A DNA stretch of 62,395 bases from JALOAT01 sp041677345 (GCA_041677345.1 JBAYQE010000006.1:1-62395), one strand, 5' to 3'. Counted from the stretch's first letter, positions 48,637-57,823 are shown. A program made the numbers and translations. The notes: generated by a model from the sequence alone, not told the origin.

Positions 48637-49821
48637 CTCACTCTTAACAAATCCCCGGGAGAGATCGGCTTTGATGTCTTCGATGTCTTCCAGGCCTACC
48701 GATATGCGGATGAGGCCTTCGGTGATGCCTGCTTCATGGCGTTTTTCCGCCGTCAGGCGACCATGGGTGGTGGTGGCCGGATGGGTGATGGTGGTCTTGA
48801 CGTCGCCCAGGTTGGCGGTGATGGAAACGAGGCGGGTGTTGTCGATGACACGCCATGCCGCCTCGCGACCGCCCTGCACCTCGAAGGACACCATACCGCC
48901 AAAGGCACGTTGCTGACGTGCAGCGAGGGCATGCTGGGGATGGGATGCGAGGCCCGGATAATTGACGCGCACGACACCCGGCTGTTCCTGTAACCAGGTG
49001 GCCAGCATCAGGGCGTTGTCGCTGTGGGCGCGCATGCGCAGGGCGAGGGTTTCCAGGCCCTTCAGCATCACCCAGGCGTTGAACGGGCTGAGGCTCGGGC
49101 CGGCGGTCCGCAAGAAGGCGAACACCTGGTCCAGCTGTTCCTCACGCCCGACGACGGCGCCGCCCAGAACCCGACCCTGGCCATCGATGTACTTGGTCGC
49201 CGAGTGCACCACCAGATCGGCGCCGAGCTGGAGCGGACGCTGCAGTGCGGGGGTACAGAAGCAGTTGTCCACCACCAGCAAGCAACCGTGCGCATGGGCG
49301 AGCGTGGCCAATGCCGTGATATCGGCCACCTCCATGAGCGGATTGGAGGGTGTTTCCAGAAACAGCAGTTTGGTCTCCGGGCGGATGGCTGCTTCCCAGG
49401 CGGCAAGATCGGTCAACGGCACGTGCGTCGTGGCGACGCCGAAGCGCGCCATGTAGTTGTCGAACAACGTCAACGTGGCGCCGAACAAGCCACGCGAGGC
49501 GACGATGTGATCCCCTGCGCGCAACAGCGCCATGCAGGTGGACAGGATGGCGGCCATACCGGAGCTGGTCGCAACGCAGCGCTCGCCGCCTTCGAGCGCG
49601 GCAAGGCGTTTTTCGAAGGTGCGCACCGTCGGATTGGTGAAACGCGAATAGACGTTGCCGGGTTCACTACCGGCAAAGCGCGCCGCCGCTTCCGCGGCGC
49701 TGGCATAGACATAGCTCGACGTGGTGAAAATGGGCTCGGCGTGCTCACCCTCAGCCGTACGGTGTTGTCCGGCACGCACCGCGCGCGTATCGAACCCGTA
49801 CTCGTCCCAGACCTCGCTCAT
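48625..49821 (-). CDS. metZ: O-succinylhomoserine sulfhydrylase
   Basis: A 398-residue PLP enzyme of the Cys/Met metabolism family that makes homocysteine directly from O-succinylhomoserine and sulfide. The PLP lysine lies in VVHSATKYIDGQGR. SSYVYASAAEAAARF, NVYSRFTNPTVRTFEKRLAALEG and the C-terminal RISVGLEDIEDIKADL support MetZ over MetB or MetC. GGGGGAATGGG precedes the ATG at 49821. It lies next to purF, the pseudomonad order purF-metZ. Confidence 0.93.
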   Translation of the reverse strand: MSEVWDEYGFDTRAVRAGQHRTAEGEHAEPIFTTSSYVYASAAEAAARFAGSEPGNVYSRFTNPTVRTFEKRLAALEGGERCVATSSGMAAILSTCMALLRAGDHIVASRGLFGATLTLFDNYMARFGVATTHVPLTDLAAWEAAIRPETKLLFLETPSNPLMEVADITALATLAHAHGCLLVVDNCFCTPALQRPLQLGADLVVHSATKYIDGQGRVLGGAVVGREEQLDQVFAFLRTAGPSLSPFNAWVMLKGLETLALRMRAHSDNALMLATWLQEQPGVVRVNYPGLASHPQHALAARQQRAFGGMVSFEVQGGREAAWRVIDNTRLVSITANLGDVKTTITHPATTTHGRLTAEKRHEAGITEGLIRISVGLEDIEDIKADLSRGFVKSEVRK

Positions 49822-49845
49822 CCCATTCCCCCTTTGGAGGATCAA

Positions 49846-50050
49846 TCACAGAGGCCACACAGGCCACGGAGAAGATCCCCTTCAATGCCATCGGCGGGCA
49901 GCCCGCCCGATATCTGTTGTTGCAACCAGCGGTTTGTCACGTAGGCGCTGCGCGCCAACGTGACCTACGCGTCTTCTTCGCAGAGGCGGTGCGCCACGGA
50001 ATTCAGCCAGACAGTGCAAACCCCCATGTTCCCCGTGGTTGAAGCATTTT
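49846..50050. repeat. Composite repeat between purF and metZ
   Basis: The left arm (49846-49875) is of the CACAGAGG/CACGGAG dialect. The right arm (50021-50050) is of the ACACGGGG dialect, inverted, ending TTGAAGCATTTT. Inside lie a bulged hairpin ATCGG-CGGGC/GCCCGCCCGAT (49889-49910) and a 34-bp palindrome (49936-49969) identical to 46561-46594. The purF stop codon is one base beyond the right arm. Confidence 0.65.
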
Positions 50051-50051
50051 C

Positions 50052-51566
50052 TTACCGGTTGTTATGCATTTCGATGGAGAAGTTTTCCATCTTGTCGCGC
50101 TGTTCCTTGGAGGCGTCGTTGCGGTTGCATTCCAGCGCAGAGAGGTAGTCCGCGGTGATGTCGCCGGTGACGTATTCGCCGTTGAAAACCGAACAGTCGA
50201 ATTTCTCGATGTGGCGGCTGCCCTTGGTAGCCACGGCCTCGATGAGGTCTTCCAGGTCCTGGTACACCAGCCAGTCGGCCCCGATCTCGGCAGCGATGGC
50301 CGTCTCGTCGCGGTTGTGACCGATGAGTTCCTCCGCGCTGGGCATGTCGATGCCATAGACGTTGGGATAGCGCACCGGCGGCGCGGCGGAGGCGAAATAG
50401 ACCTTGTTGGCACCGGCCTCGCGCGCCATCTGGATGATCTGCTTGGAGGTGGTGCCGCGCACAATGGAGTCGTCCACCAGCAGCACGTTCTTGCCGCGGA
50501 ACTCCAGGTCGATGGCATTGAGCTTCTGGCGCACGGATTTCTTGCGCTGCTTCTGCCCGGGCATGATGAAGGTACGTGCGATGTAGCGGTTCTTCACGAA
50601 GCCTTCGCGGTACGGCACATCCAGCTTGTACGACAGTTGCAGCGCCGCGGTGCGGCTGGTGTCCGGGATAGGGATGACCACGTCGATGTCGTGGTTCGCA
50701 AACACCCTCAGGATCTTGTTGGCGAGCTTTTCACCCATGCGCATGCGCGCCTTGTAGACGGAAATGCCGTCCATGATGGAATCGGGGCGCGCGAAATACA
50801 CATACTCGAAAATACACGGCGCATATTTGGGCGTGTCGACACACTGGCGGGCATGGAAACGGCCCTGCTGGTCGATGAAGACAGCTTCACCCGGCTCGAC
50901 GTCGCGCATGAGCGAGAAGCCCAGGGCGTCGATGGCCACACTCTCGGAGGCCACCACGTATTCATCGCCCACGGGCGTCTCGCGCTTGCCCACCACCAGG
51001 GGCCGGATGCCATGCGGGTCGCGAAAGGCGATGAGGCCGTTGCCCGGGATCATGGCCACCACCGCATAGGCGCCGCGGACCCGACGGTGTACGCCGACGA
51101 CTGCATCGAAGATATCGTCATGGCCGATGCGCAGCTTGCCGCAGCGCTGCAGTTCGTGGGCGAAGACGTTGAGCAGGATCTCCGAATCGGAATTGGTGTT
51201 GATGTGGCGCAGATCTTCGCGGAAGACCTCTTCCTGCAGCTGGGTGGCGTTGGTCAAATTGCCGTTGTGCGCCAAGGCAATGCCGTAGGGCGAGTTTACG
51301 TAGAACGGCTGGGCCTCAGCCGATGAGGCACAACCGGCCGTGGGATAACGCACGTGGCCGATACCGGTGTTGCCGGTGAGGCGCAGCATGTGCTGAGGTT
51401 GGAACACGTCGCGCACCAAGCCGTTGTCCTTGCGCAGATTCAGACGACCATCATCGCAGGTCATGATGCCGGCGGCATCCTGACCGCGGTGCTGGAGCAC
51501 AGTGAGGCCGTCATACAGGGCCTGGGCAACGGGACTTTTGGCAACGATGCCGATAATGCCGCACAT
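50052..51566 (-). CDS. purF: Amidophosphoribosyltransferase
   Basis: A 504-residue enzyme that makes 5-phosphoribosylamine from PRPP and glutamine, the first step of purine synthesis. It is an Ntn hydrolase: Cys2 (MCGIIGI) becomes the N-terminal nucleophile, which fixes the start at 51566 despite a longer open frame. The glutaminase domain (GNTGIGHVRYPTAG, NGNLTNA) is followed by the PRPP domain with NVLLVDDSIVRGTTS. It follows cvpA by 37 bp, the standard cvpA-purF pair. Confidence 0.97.
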   Translation of the reverse strand: MCGIIGIVAKSPVAQALYDGLTVLQHRGQDAAGIMTCDDGRLNLRKDNGLVRDVFQPQHMLRLTGNTGIGHVRYPTAGCASSAEAQPFYVNSPYGIALAHNGNLTNATQLQEEVFREDLRHINTNSDSEILLNVFAHELQRCGKLRIGHDDIFDAVVGVHRRVRGAYAVVAMIPGNGLIAFRDPHGIRPLVVGKRETPVGDEYVVASESVAIDALGFSLMRDVEPGEAVFIDQQGRFHARQCVDTPKYAPCIFEYVYFARPDSIMDGISVYKARMRMGEKLANKILRVFANHDIDVVIPIPDTSRTAALQLSYKLDVPYREGFVKNRYIARTFIMPGQKQRKKSVRQKLNAIDLEFRGKNVLLVDDSIVRGTTSKQIIQMAREAGANKVYFASAAPPVRYPNVYGIDMPSAEELIGHNRDETAIAAEIGADWLVYQDLEDLIEAVATKGSRHIEKFDCSVFNGEYVTGDITADYLSALECNRNDASKEQRDKMENFSIEMHNNR

Positions 51567-51603
51567 GAATGGGTGTTCCTCTGCAGGACTGTCTGCGTCT
51601 TGG

Positions 51604-52095
51604 TCAGCTGTAGCGGATGCTGGCGGCCACTTCCGGCGGCAGATAGCCGCGCAGCCACATGGCCATGTCTTCGAAATAATGCAGCAGGTAGGACTGCCGC
51701 CACCAACCGTCCTGGGGCATGGGGGTGAGACCGCTAAGCAACACCAGGACAACCACGATGGCGCAGCCGCGCGCGAATCCGAACACCAAGCCGATGACGC
51801 GATCGGTGCCGCTCAGGCCCGCCTTCTTGACCAGTTCCGTGGCCAGGTGATTCACCAGCGCTGCCACCAGGATGGTTGCCAGGAACAGCAGCGCGATGGC
51901 AACGACGAGCCGCCCGGATTTCGATTCGATGAAAGGACGCAACAGGCGTTCCAGTTCATCGGCGAAGGTAAGTGTGACCCACACGGCCAGGATCCAGCCG
52001 GTCAGGGACAGCGCCTCACGGGTGAAGCCGCGAAACAGGCCAATGAGGATCGAGATGGCGATGACGGTGAGGATGGCGTAGTCGACCCAGTTCAT
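51604..52095 (-). CDS. cvpA: CvpA family membrane protein
   Basis: A 163-residue inner-membrane protein with four predicted helices (about 5-22, 30-45, 64-88 and 103-122). The start MNWVDYAILTVIAISILIGLFRGFTREAL is diagnostic of CvpA. In E. coli it is needed for colicin V export; its normal role is not settled. It is upstream of purF on the same strand and downstream of the SPOR-domain gene. Confidence 0.92.
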   Translation of the reverse strand: MNWVDYAILTVIAISILIGLFRGFTREALSLTGWILAVWVTLTFADELERLLRPFIESKSGRLVVAIALLFLATILVAALVNHLATELVKKAGLSGTDRVIGLVFGFARGCAIVVVLVLLSGLTPMPQDGWWRQSYLLHYFEDMAMWLRGYLPPEVAASIRYS

Positions 52096-52180
52096 CGCGA
52101 GACGTGGAAAGTGGTTGCGTGCGGGACGGAAGCCACAATTTTAACAGAGCGCGTGTACGGTTTCACACTGGTACAAGGGA

Positions 52181-52768
52181 TCACGGGTGACTCATCACCA
52201 CGGCCTCGATGCCGAGGCTGTTCCGGATCTCGGCCTTGCGCGCCTCCGCATTCTCCCGCTTGAGCTCCGGGCCTACACGCACGCGGTAGGCAAGTGAGCC
52301 GTTGTCCACCTTTACCTGCTCCACGAAGGCCGTGAAACCCTTCCCGCGCGCCTTGTCCCGCAAGGCCATGGCATTGACCGCACTGCCGAAACTGCCCAGT
52401 TGCACCACCCACGACTCCGGACCCCGCTCCACGGGCGCAGGGGCAGGTGCAGCGGCCTGCTGTTGCACCGGGGGCGCTGTAGCCAGCACGGCGGTGACTT
52501 CAGGGGCCGGTGTGCGCTGCGCTGCCTCGTGGGCCTGTGCCTGTTGCACGGACTCGACCACGCGCTGCGGCGCGCTGGCGGGCTGTGCCGGGAGTTGCAG
52601 GGGGATTTCGATGCTCTGGAAGGTCTGATCGGGACGTTCGGGAATGTTGCTGCCGAATGAGGACATGCCTTCGTCATCGTCGCCATCGAGCAGCATCGGC
52701 ACGAAGATGACGACCAGGGCCACGAGCACCACGGCGCCCGTCAGGCGCTTTTTCAGTTGTTCGTTCAC
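52181..52768 (-). CDS. dedD: SPOR-domain cell-division protein (DedD-like)
   Basis: A 195-residue protein. An N-terminal membrane helix (about 8-27, RLTGAVVLVALVVIFVPMLL) is followed by a Pro/Ala/Gln-rich linker and a C-terminal SPOR domain (about 118-190, SWVVQLGSFGSAVNAMALRDKARGKG). SPOR domains bind denuded septal glycan strands, so it probably works at the division site. The folC-dedD-cvpA-purF order is conserved. Confidence 0.9.
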   Translation of the reverse strand: MNEQLKKRLTGAVVLVALVVIFVPMLLDGDDDEGMSSFGSNIPERPDQTFQSIEIPLQLPAQPASAPQRVVESVQQAQAHEAAQRTPAPEVTAVLATAPPVQQQAAAPAPAPVERGPESWVVQLGSFGSAVNAMALRDKARGKGFTAFVEQVKVDNGSLAYRVRVGPELKRENAEARKAEIRNSLGIEAVVMSHP

Positions 52769-52797
52769 CGTTCCAGCCTCGGAGAAAACCCTCGGAA

Positions 52798-54057
52798 TTA
52801 TACGGGCACGGTCAAAGCCGCGGCCACCGTGCGGAAGGAACCGAACACCACCACGCGATCGCCGGCCTGCGCTTCGGCATGGGCCTGGCGACAGGCGTCC
52901 TCTACCTGGTCGAAGGCCTGTACGGAAGCGATACCGGCGGCCTGCAGGATGGCAGTAAGCCGCGCGTGGCCACTGCCCCGGGCACCATTCAGTCCTGCCA
53001 CATACCAGCTATCCACCTGCGGGGTCAATTCTGTCACCACGCCCGCGGCATCTTTGTCGCCGAGCATGGCGATGACCAGGCGGGTCTTGCCGCTACAGGG
53101 CCAGGCGGCCAGATTGCGAGCCAGTTCGGCGGCGGCATGGGGGTTATGGCCCACATCCAGGATGCGGGGCACCGACCCGGGCAACACCTGGAAACGGCCC
53201 GGAAGCTGAACCGACAGCAGGCCGGCGCGTACATCCTGCTGGTACACCGGTACGCGTGCGGTGAGCTGTTCCAGCGCCATGAGCACACCGGCGGCGTTCC
53301 GGGTCTGGGAAACGCCACGCAGGGCCGGCAGCGGCAGGCCCTCGCGACGCTGCAGGGTGCCGCGCCACCACCACTGCTGGCCGTCCACACCGAATTCGTA
53401 GTCACGACCCAGGATGAACAGTGGGGTGCCCAGGCGCTCGGCCTCGGCGAGCAGGGCCTGCGGTGGATGCGGATCGCTGCATATCGCCGGCCGGTGCGGA
53501 CGGAAGATGCCGGCCTTCTCCCGCGCGATGCGCTCACGGTCGGGGCCGAGCCATTCGGCATGGTCCACATCGATGGGTGTGATGAGCGCCACGTCGGCGT
53601 CGATGAGGTTGACCGCATCGAGGCGCCCGCCCATGCCCACTTCCAGGACAGCAATGTCCAGCTCGGCCCGTTCCAGCAGGTCCAGGGCCGCCAGGGTGCC
53701 GAATTCGAAGTAGCTCAGGGAGACATCGCCGCGTGCCCGGTCCACACGATCGAAGGCGGCGCACAGGGCGGCGTCAGAGGCCTCCACACCGTTGATGCGC
53801 ACGCGCTCGTTGTAGCGCAGCAAATGGGGCGAGGTGTAGGTACCGACCCGATAGCCGGCCGCGCGCAGGATGGCGTCGAGCATGGCGACACTCGAGCCCT
53901 TGCCGTTGGTGCCGGCCGCGGTGATCACCGCGTGCGAGGGCCGTCCCAAGCCCATGCGCCCGAGCACCTCCCCCACCCGTTCCAGGCCAAGATCGATGGC
54001 CTTGGGATGCAGGGTCTCCTGCCAGGCGAGCCATTCAGCGAGGGTTTGATAGCGCAT
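52798..54057 (-). CDS. folC: Folylpolyglutamate synthase / dihydrofolate synthase
   Basis: A 419-residue Mur-ligase-family enzyme. It adds glutamate to dihydropteroate and to folates. The P-loop AAGTNGKGSSVAMLD, the SPHLLRYNERVRING and FEFGTLAALDLL segments and the C-terminal DVGHNPHAA are present. The start MRYQTLAEWLAWQETLHPKAIDLGLERV fits the family. No Shine-Dalgarno sequence is visible because a repeat arm lies directly upstream of the ATG (TTTATTCTTTTCTCCC-ATG). Confidence 0.95.
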   Translation of the reverse strand: MRYQTLAEWLAWQETLHPKAIDLGLERVGEVLGRMGLGRPSHAVITAAGTNGKGSSVAMLDAILRAAGYRVGTYTSPHLLRYNERVRINGVEASDAALCAAFDRVDRARGDVSLSYFEFGTLAALDLLERAELDIAVLEVGMGGRLDAVNLIDADVALITPIDVDHAEWLGPDRERIAREKAGIFRPHRPAICSDPHPPQALLAEAERLGTPLFILGRDYEFGVDGQQWWWRGTLQRREGLPLPALRGVSQTRNAAGVLMALEQLTARVPVYQQDVRAGLLSVQLPGRFQVLPGSVPRILDVGHNPHAAAELARNLAAWPCSGKTRLVIAMLGDKDAAGVVTELTPQVDSWYVAGLNGARGSGHARLTAILQAAGIASVQAFDQVEDACRQAHAEAQAGDRVVVFGSFRTVAAALTVPV

Positions 54058-54060
54058 GGG

Positions 54061-54253
54061 AGAAAAGAATAAACACGGGGGACACGGGAAATACGGGGGG
54101 GTTCATGGGTTCCGAGGATGAATTTGCCTGTGGGAGAGGCTTCGGGGCGCGATGGGTTCGGCCTGCCACATCACCGCCGCCGGAACACCCCTCGGGCATA
54201 AAGCTCCCACAACACCAATACATCCCCGTGTCCCCCCGTGTTCCGGCTTTTCC
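54061..54253. repeat. Composite nested inverted repeat (ACACGGGG arms around a REP pair)
   Basis: The left outer arm (54061-54100) reads AGAAAAGAATAAACACGGGG then GACACGGG and ATACGGGGGG. The right outer arm (54221-54253) is inverted, ending CCGGCTTTTCC. Inside, TGTGGGAGAGGC (54129-54140) and AGCTCCCACAA (54202-54212) form an inverted REP pair. The order of parts equals that at 38809-39007. It spans from the folC start to the accD stop. Confidence 0.7.
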
Positions 54254-54255
54254 CT

Positions 54256-55125
54256 TCACGCCGCCGGCAACTGCTGCAGCATGGTGAGTACACGGGCGAA
54301 GCGATCACGCATTTCGCGGCGATCGATGATCATGTCGATGGCGCCGTGTTCGAGCAGGAATTCGCTGCGCTGGAAACCCTCGGGCAGGGTTTCACGTACC
54401 GTCTGTTCGATGACGCGCGGTCCGGCGAAACCGACCAGCGCGCCCGGCTCGGCCATGTTGATATCGCCAAGCATGGCGAGACTCGCCGACACGCCGCCCA
54501 TGGTGGGGTCGGTGAGCACCGAAATGAACGGGATGCCACGCTGGGAGAGCCGTGCCAGGGCCGCCGAGGTCTTCGCCATTTGCATGAGGGAAAACAGCGC
54601 CTCCTGCATGCGTGCGCCCCCCGAGGCGGAGAAGCACACCAGGGGAATGCCCTCATCCAGGCTGGCGTTGACGGCGCGTACGAAACGCTCCCCTACTACC
54701 GATCCCATGGAGCCGCCCATGAAGCTGAACTCGAAGGCGCAGGCCACCAGCGGCACACCATGTACCCGGCCCTTCATGACCACCAGCGCGTCGGTTTCAC
54801 TGGTGACTTTCTGCGCCTGCAGCAGGCGATCCTTGTAACGCTTGCTGTCCTTGAACTTGAGGGCGTCCACCGGCTGTACGTTGGCACCCAGCTCCTGGCG
54901 CCCTTCCTCGTCCAGGAAGGTCTCCAGACGGCGGCGTGCATTGATGCGCATGTGGTGACTGCACTTGGGGCAGACCTCGAGGTTGCGTTCCAGCTCGGCG
55001 CGGTACAGCACGGCACCGCAGCCCGGGCACTTGGCCCACAGGCCCTCGGGCACGGTCTTTTTCACACCGCTCTCGCTACGCTCGGTGCGTATACGGGAGG
55101 GGACGAGTCGTTTCAGCCAGCTCAT
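54256..55125 (-). CDS. accD: Acetyl-CoA carboxylase carboxyltransferase subunit beta
   Basis: A 289-residue subunit that with AccA transfers CO2 from biotin to acetyl-CoA, the first step of fatty-acid synthesis. The N-terminal zinc ribbon has Cys33/Cys36 and Cys52/Cys55. The carboxyltransferase core carries FEFSFMGGSMGSVVGERF and PLVCFSASGGARMQEALFSL. It is downstream of trpA and upstream of folC, the conserved order. The stop codon is two bases from a repeat arm. Confidence 0.96.
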   Translation of the reverse strand: MSWLKRLVPSRIRTERSESGVKKTVPEGLWAKCPGCGAVLYRAELERNLEVCPKCSHHMRINARRRLETFLDEEGRQELGANVQPVDALKFKDSKRYKDRLLQAQKVTSETDALVVMKGRVHGVPLVACAFEFSFMGGSMGSVVGERFVRAVNASLDEGIPLVCFSASGGARMQEALFSLMQMAKTSAALARLSQRGIPFISVLTDPTMGGVSASLAMLGDINMAEPGALVGFAGPRVIEQTVRETLPEGFQRSEFLLEHGAIDMIIDRREMRDRFARVLTMLQQLPAA

Positions 55126-55159
55126 GGCTTTCCTCCGCTGCCGCTTGCGCGGCTTCTAT

Positions 55160-55978
55160 TTATTTGTTCGCTGCAGCCGCGTCCATGGCGCGGCGCAATT
55201 CGCCCAGGAAGGCCGCGGCGGCTTCGGGTACGCGCGCAGGCTGGCCGTCCAGCGCGCCGATGCGGCTCACCAGGGCGCTGCCCACGATCACCGCATCGGC
55301 CACGGCGGCGAGCCGTGCCGCCGATTCCGCATCGCGGACACCGAAGCCCACACCAATGGGCAGTGACGTGTGCTTGCGTACCTCTTCGAGGCGCGCGGCC
55401 ACCTCGCCCGTATCGAGGTGGGCGGCGCCGGTCACGCCCTTGATGGACACGTAATAGACGAAGCCGCCCGCCACCTCGCAGATACGCGTCATGCGCCCCG
55501 CGTCGGTGGTAGGTGCCAGCAGAAAAATGGGATCGATGTCACGCGGACGCAGCGCGGCCAGGAACTCCTCCGCCTCCTCGGGCGGCAGGTCCACGGTGAG
55601 TACTCCGTCCACGCCCGCCTCCGCCGCGGCGCCGGCGAAGGCCTCGTAGCCCATGACCTCCACGGGGTTGAGATAGCCCATCAGCACCACGGGGGTGTGC
55701 GTGTCACTCTTGCGGAACTCACGCACCATCTCCAGCACCTGGCGCAGGGACACATGGTGGCGCAAGGCACGTTCGGCGGCACGCTGGATCACGGGACCGT
55801 CGGCCATGGGATCGGAGAACGGTACGCCCAGTTCGATGATATCGACACCGGCAGCGACCATGGCGTGCATGAGCGCCACGGTCACGCCCGGCTCGGGATC
55901 CCCTGCCGTCACATACGGAATGAGTGCGGTGCGGCCCGCGGCGCGCAGTTCGGAAAATCGGCTGGCGATACGGCTCAT
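55160..55978 (-). CDS. trpA: Tryptophan synthase alpha chain
   Basis: A 272-residue TIM barrel that cleaves indole-3-glycerol phosphate to indole and glyceraldehyde-3-phosphate. Catalytic Glu and Asp lie in IIELGVPFSDPMADGPVIQ, and the phosphate site in GVGFGVRD and VIVGSALV. The ATG at 55978 overlaps the trpB stop by 4 bases (ATGA), fixing the start. The alpha and beta chains are thus co-translated in the order of the tunnel-linked complex. Confidence 0.96.
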   Translation of the reverse strand: MSRIASRFSELRAAGRTALIPYVTAGDPEPGVTVALMHAMVAAGVDIIELGVPFSDPMADGPVIQRAAERALRHHVSLRQVLEMVREFRKSDTHTPVVLMGYLNPVEVMGYEAFAGAAAEAGVDGVLTVDLPPEEAEEFLAALRPRDIDPIFLLAPTTDAGRMTRICEVAGGFVYYVSIKGVTGAAHLDTGEVAARLEEVRKHTSLPIGVGFGVRDAESAARLAAVADAVIVGSALVSRIGALDGQPARVPEAAAAFLGELRRAMDAAAANK

Positions 55979-57195
55979 ACGGTGATTCCTTCCAGCGCAG
56001 CCACTGTGTGGATGTCCTTGTCGCCGCGCCCGGAGAGACTGACGATGATGAACTTGTCCTTGCTGAGGGTGGGTGCGAGCTGCATGGTGTAGGCGAGTGC
56101 GTGGCTGGATTCGAGTGCAGGCATGATGCCCTCGGTGCGGGTCAGGGAATGGAAGGCCGCAAGGGCCTCCTGATCGGTGACAGGCACGTACTGGGCGCGG
56201 CCCGTGTCCTTGAGCCAGCAATGCTCGGGCCCCACGCCCGGGTAATCCAGGCCGGCGGAAATGGAGTGGGTCTCGATGACCTGACCGTCCTGGTCTTCCA
56301 TCAGGTACATGCGGTTGCCGTGCAGCACACCGGGCCGACCGGCATTGAGCGGCGCCGCGTGGCGACCGGAATCGATGCCCTCACCCGCCGCTTCCACGCC
56401 GTACATGGCGACCGTCGGGTCACCGAGGAATTCGTAGAACAGGCCCATGGCATTGGAACCGCCGCCCACGGCGGCCACCAGTGCGTCGGGCAGACGGCCT
56501 TCGTGTTCCAGCGCCTGGCTGCGCGCCTCGCGGCCGATGACGGCCTGGAAGTCACGCACCATGGCAGGGTACGGGTGCGGACCCGCCACCGTGCCGATGA
56601 TGTAAAAGGTGTTATCCACGTTGGTGAGCCAGTCACGCATGGCCTCGTTGAGCGCGTCCTTCAGGGTGCGCGAGCCCGAGGTCACGGGCACCACGGTGGC
56701 GCCGAGCAGCTTCATGCGGAAGACGTTGATCTTCTGGCGCTCGATATCGTCGGCGCCCATGTACACCACACATTCCATGCCGAGCCGCGCCGCCACGGTG
56801 GCGGTGGCGACACCGTGCTGGCCGGCACCGGTCTCGGCGATGACGCGGGTCTTGCCCATGCGCTTGGCCAGCAGGGCCTGACCCACGGTGTTGTTGATCT
56901 TGTGTGCCCCGGTGTGGTTGAGATCCTCACGCTTCAGGTAGATGCGCGCCCCTCCCAGTTCACGGGTCCAGCGTTCGGCGTAATACAGCGGCGACGGCCG
57001 GCCCACGAACTCGTGCAGGTCGTGGGTCAGCTCGGCCAGGAACTGCGGGTCGTGGATGTAGCGGTGGTAGGCCTCGGTGAGTTCCTGCAGCGGCCCCATG
57101 AGGGTCTCACCCACGAAGCGGCCGCCGTAGGGGCCGAAATGGCCGCGCTCGTCCGGCAACTCCAGCAGGTTTTTCCAGTTCTTGTCAGCGTGCAC
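55975..57195 (-). CDS. trpB: Tryptophan synthase beta chain
   Basis: A 406-residue PLP enzyme that condenses indole with serine. The PLP lysine lies in LNHTGAHKINN, the phosphate loop in GGGSNAMG, and the indole/serine site in ETGAGQHG. The frame begins at a GTG (57195) that overlaps the 3' end of trpF by 11 bp; the resulting N-terminus (MHADKNWKNLLELPDERGHF) fits the family. It belongs to trpF-trpB-trpA, without the earlier trp genes. Confidence 0.96.
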   Translation of the reverse strand: MHADKNWKNLLELPDERGHFGPYGGRFVGETLMGPLQELTEAYHRYIHDPQFLAELTHDLHEFVGRPSPLYYAERWTRELGGARIYLKREDLNHTGAHKINNTVGQALLAKRMGKTRVIAETGAGQHGVATATVAARLGMECVVYMGADDIERQKINVFRMKLLGATVVPVTSGSRTLKDALNEAMRDWLTNVDNTFYIIGTVAGPHPYPAMVRDFQAVIGREARSQALEHEGRLPDALVAAVGGGSNAMGLFYEFLGDPTVAMYGVEAAGEGIDSGRHAAPLNAGRPGVLHGNRMYLMEDQDGQVIETHSISAGLDYPGVGPEHCWLKDTGRAQYVPVTDQEALAAFHSLTRTEGIMPALESSHALAYTMQLAPTLSKDKFIIVSLSGRGDKDIHTVAALEGITV

Positions 57196-57823
57196 TCTCC
57201 ACTCCTCGCATGAAGGCGGCCATTTTCTCGGGGGACTTGATGCCCTTGGCCGCTTCGACGCCGCTGCTCACGTCCACGCCCCAGGGGCGCACGGTACGAA
57301 TGGCGTCGGCAATATTGTCCGGGTCCAGGCCCCCGGCCAGCACCAGCGGCAAGCCGAGCTGTGCGGGTAGCCGCTCCCAATCGAAGCGCGTACCCGTGCC
57401 ACCGGGGGCGTCGGGGTGGTAGGCATCCACCAGCAGGGCGCGCGCATCTACATAGTCCTCCGTCGCCACCCGCAGGTCCATGCCCGGCCGCATCGCCAGT
57501 GCCTTCAGGTAGGGTCTGCGAAAAGCACGGCAGTACGCAGGTGATTCATTGCCATGGAACTGCAGCAGGTCCAGTGGCAGTGCATCCAGCACGGCATTCA
57601 CCTCCTCCGCCGGAGCGTCCACGAACAGGCCCACGGTGGTGACGAAAGCCGGAAGTGCCGCCAGGATGGCTTTGGCCTGTGCCACATCCACGGCACGCGG
57701 GCTCTTGGCATAGAACACCAGGCCGATGGCATCGGCACCCATTGCCGCGGCATGCCCGCCGTCCTCCGGCCGGGTGATTCCACAGATTTTCACGCGCGTG
57801 CGCGCGACGGATTCGTCGTGCAT
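57185..57823 (-). CDS. trpF: Phosphoribosylanthranilate isomerase
   Basis: A 212-residue TIM barrel for the Amadori rearrangement in tryptophan synthesis. The catalytic Cys lies in RVKICGITRPEDG and the Asp in LLVDAYHPDAPGGTG. PLVLAGGLDPDNIADAI and VDVSSGVEAAKGIKSPEKM form the phosphate site. It overlaps trpB and follows truA by 14 bp, so truA-trpF-trpB-trpA is probably one transcript. Confidence 0.95.
   Translation of the reverse strand: MHDESVARTRVKICGITRPEDGGHAAAMGADAIGLVFYAKSPRAVDVAQAKAILAALPAFVTTVGLFVDAPAEEVNAVLDALPLDLLQFHGNESPAYCRAFRRPYLKALAMRPGMDLRVATEDYVDARALLVDAYHPDAPGGTGTRFDWERLPAQLGLPLVLAGGLDPDNIADAIRTVRPWGVDVSSGVEAAKGIKSPEKMAAFMRGVESAR

Noticed and set aside
49822..50051. Possible SAM- or SAH-type riboswitch upstream of metZ
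   Set aside because: The structure in this gap is fully explained by the composite repeat. No conserved riboswitch core is recognisable, and most of it belongs to the purF 3' side.
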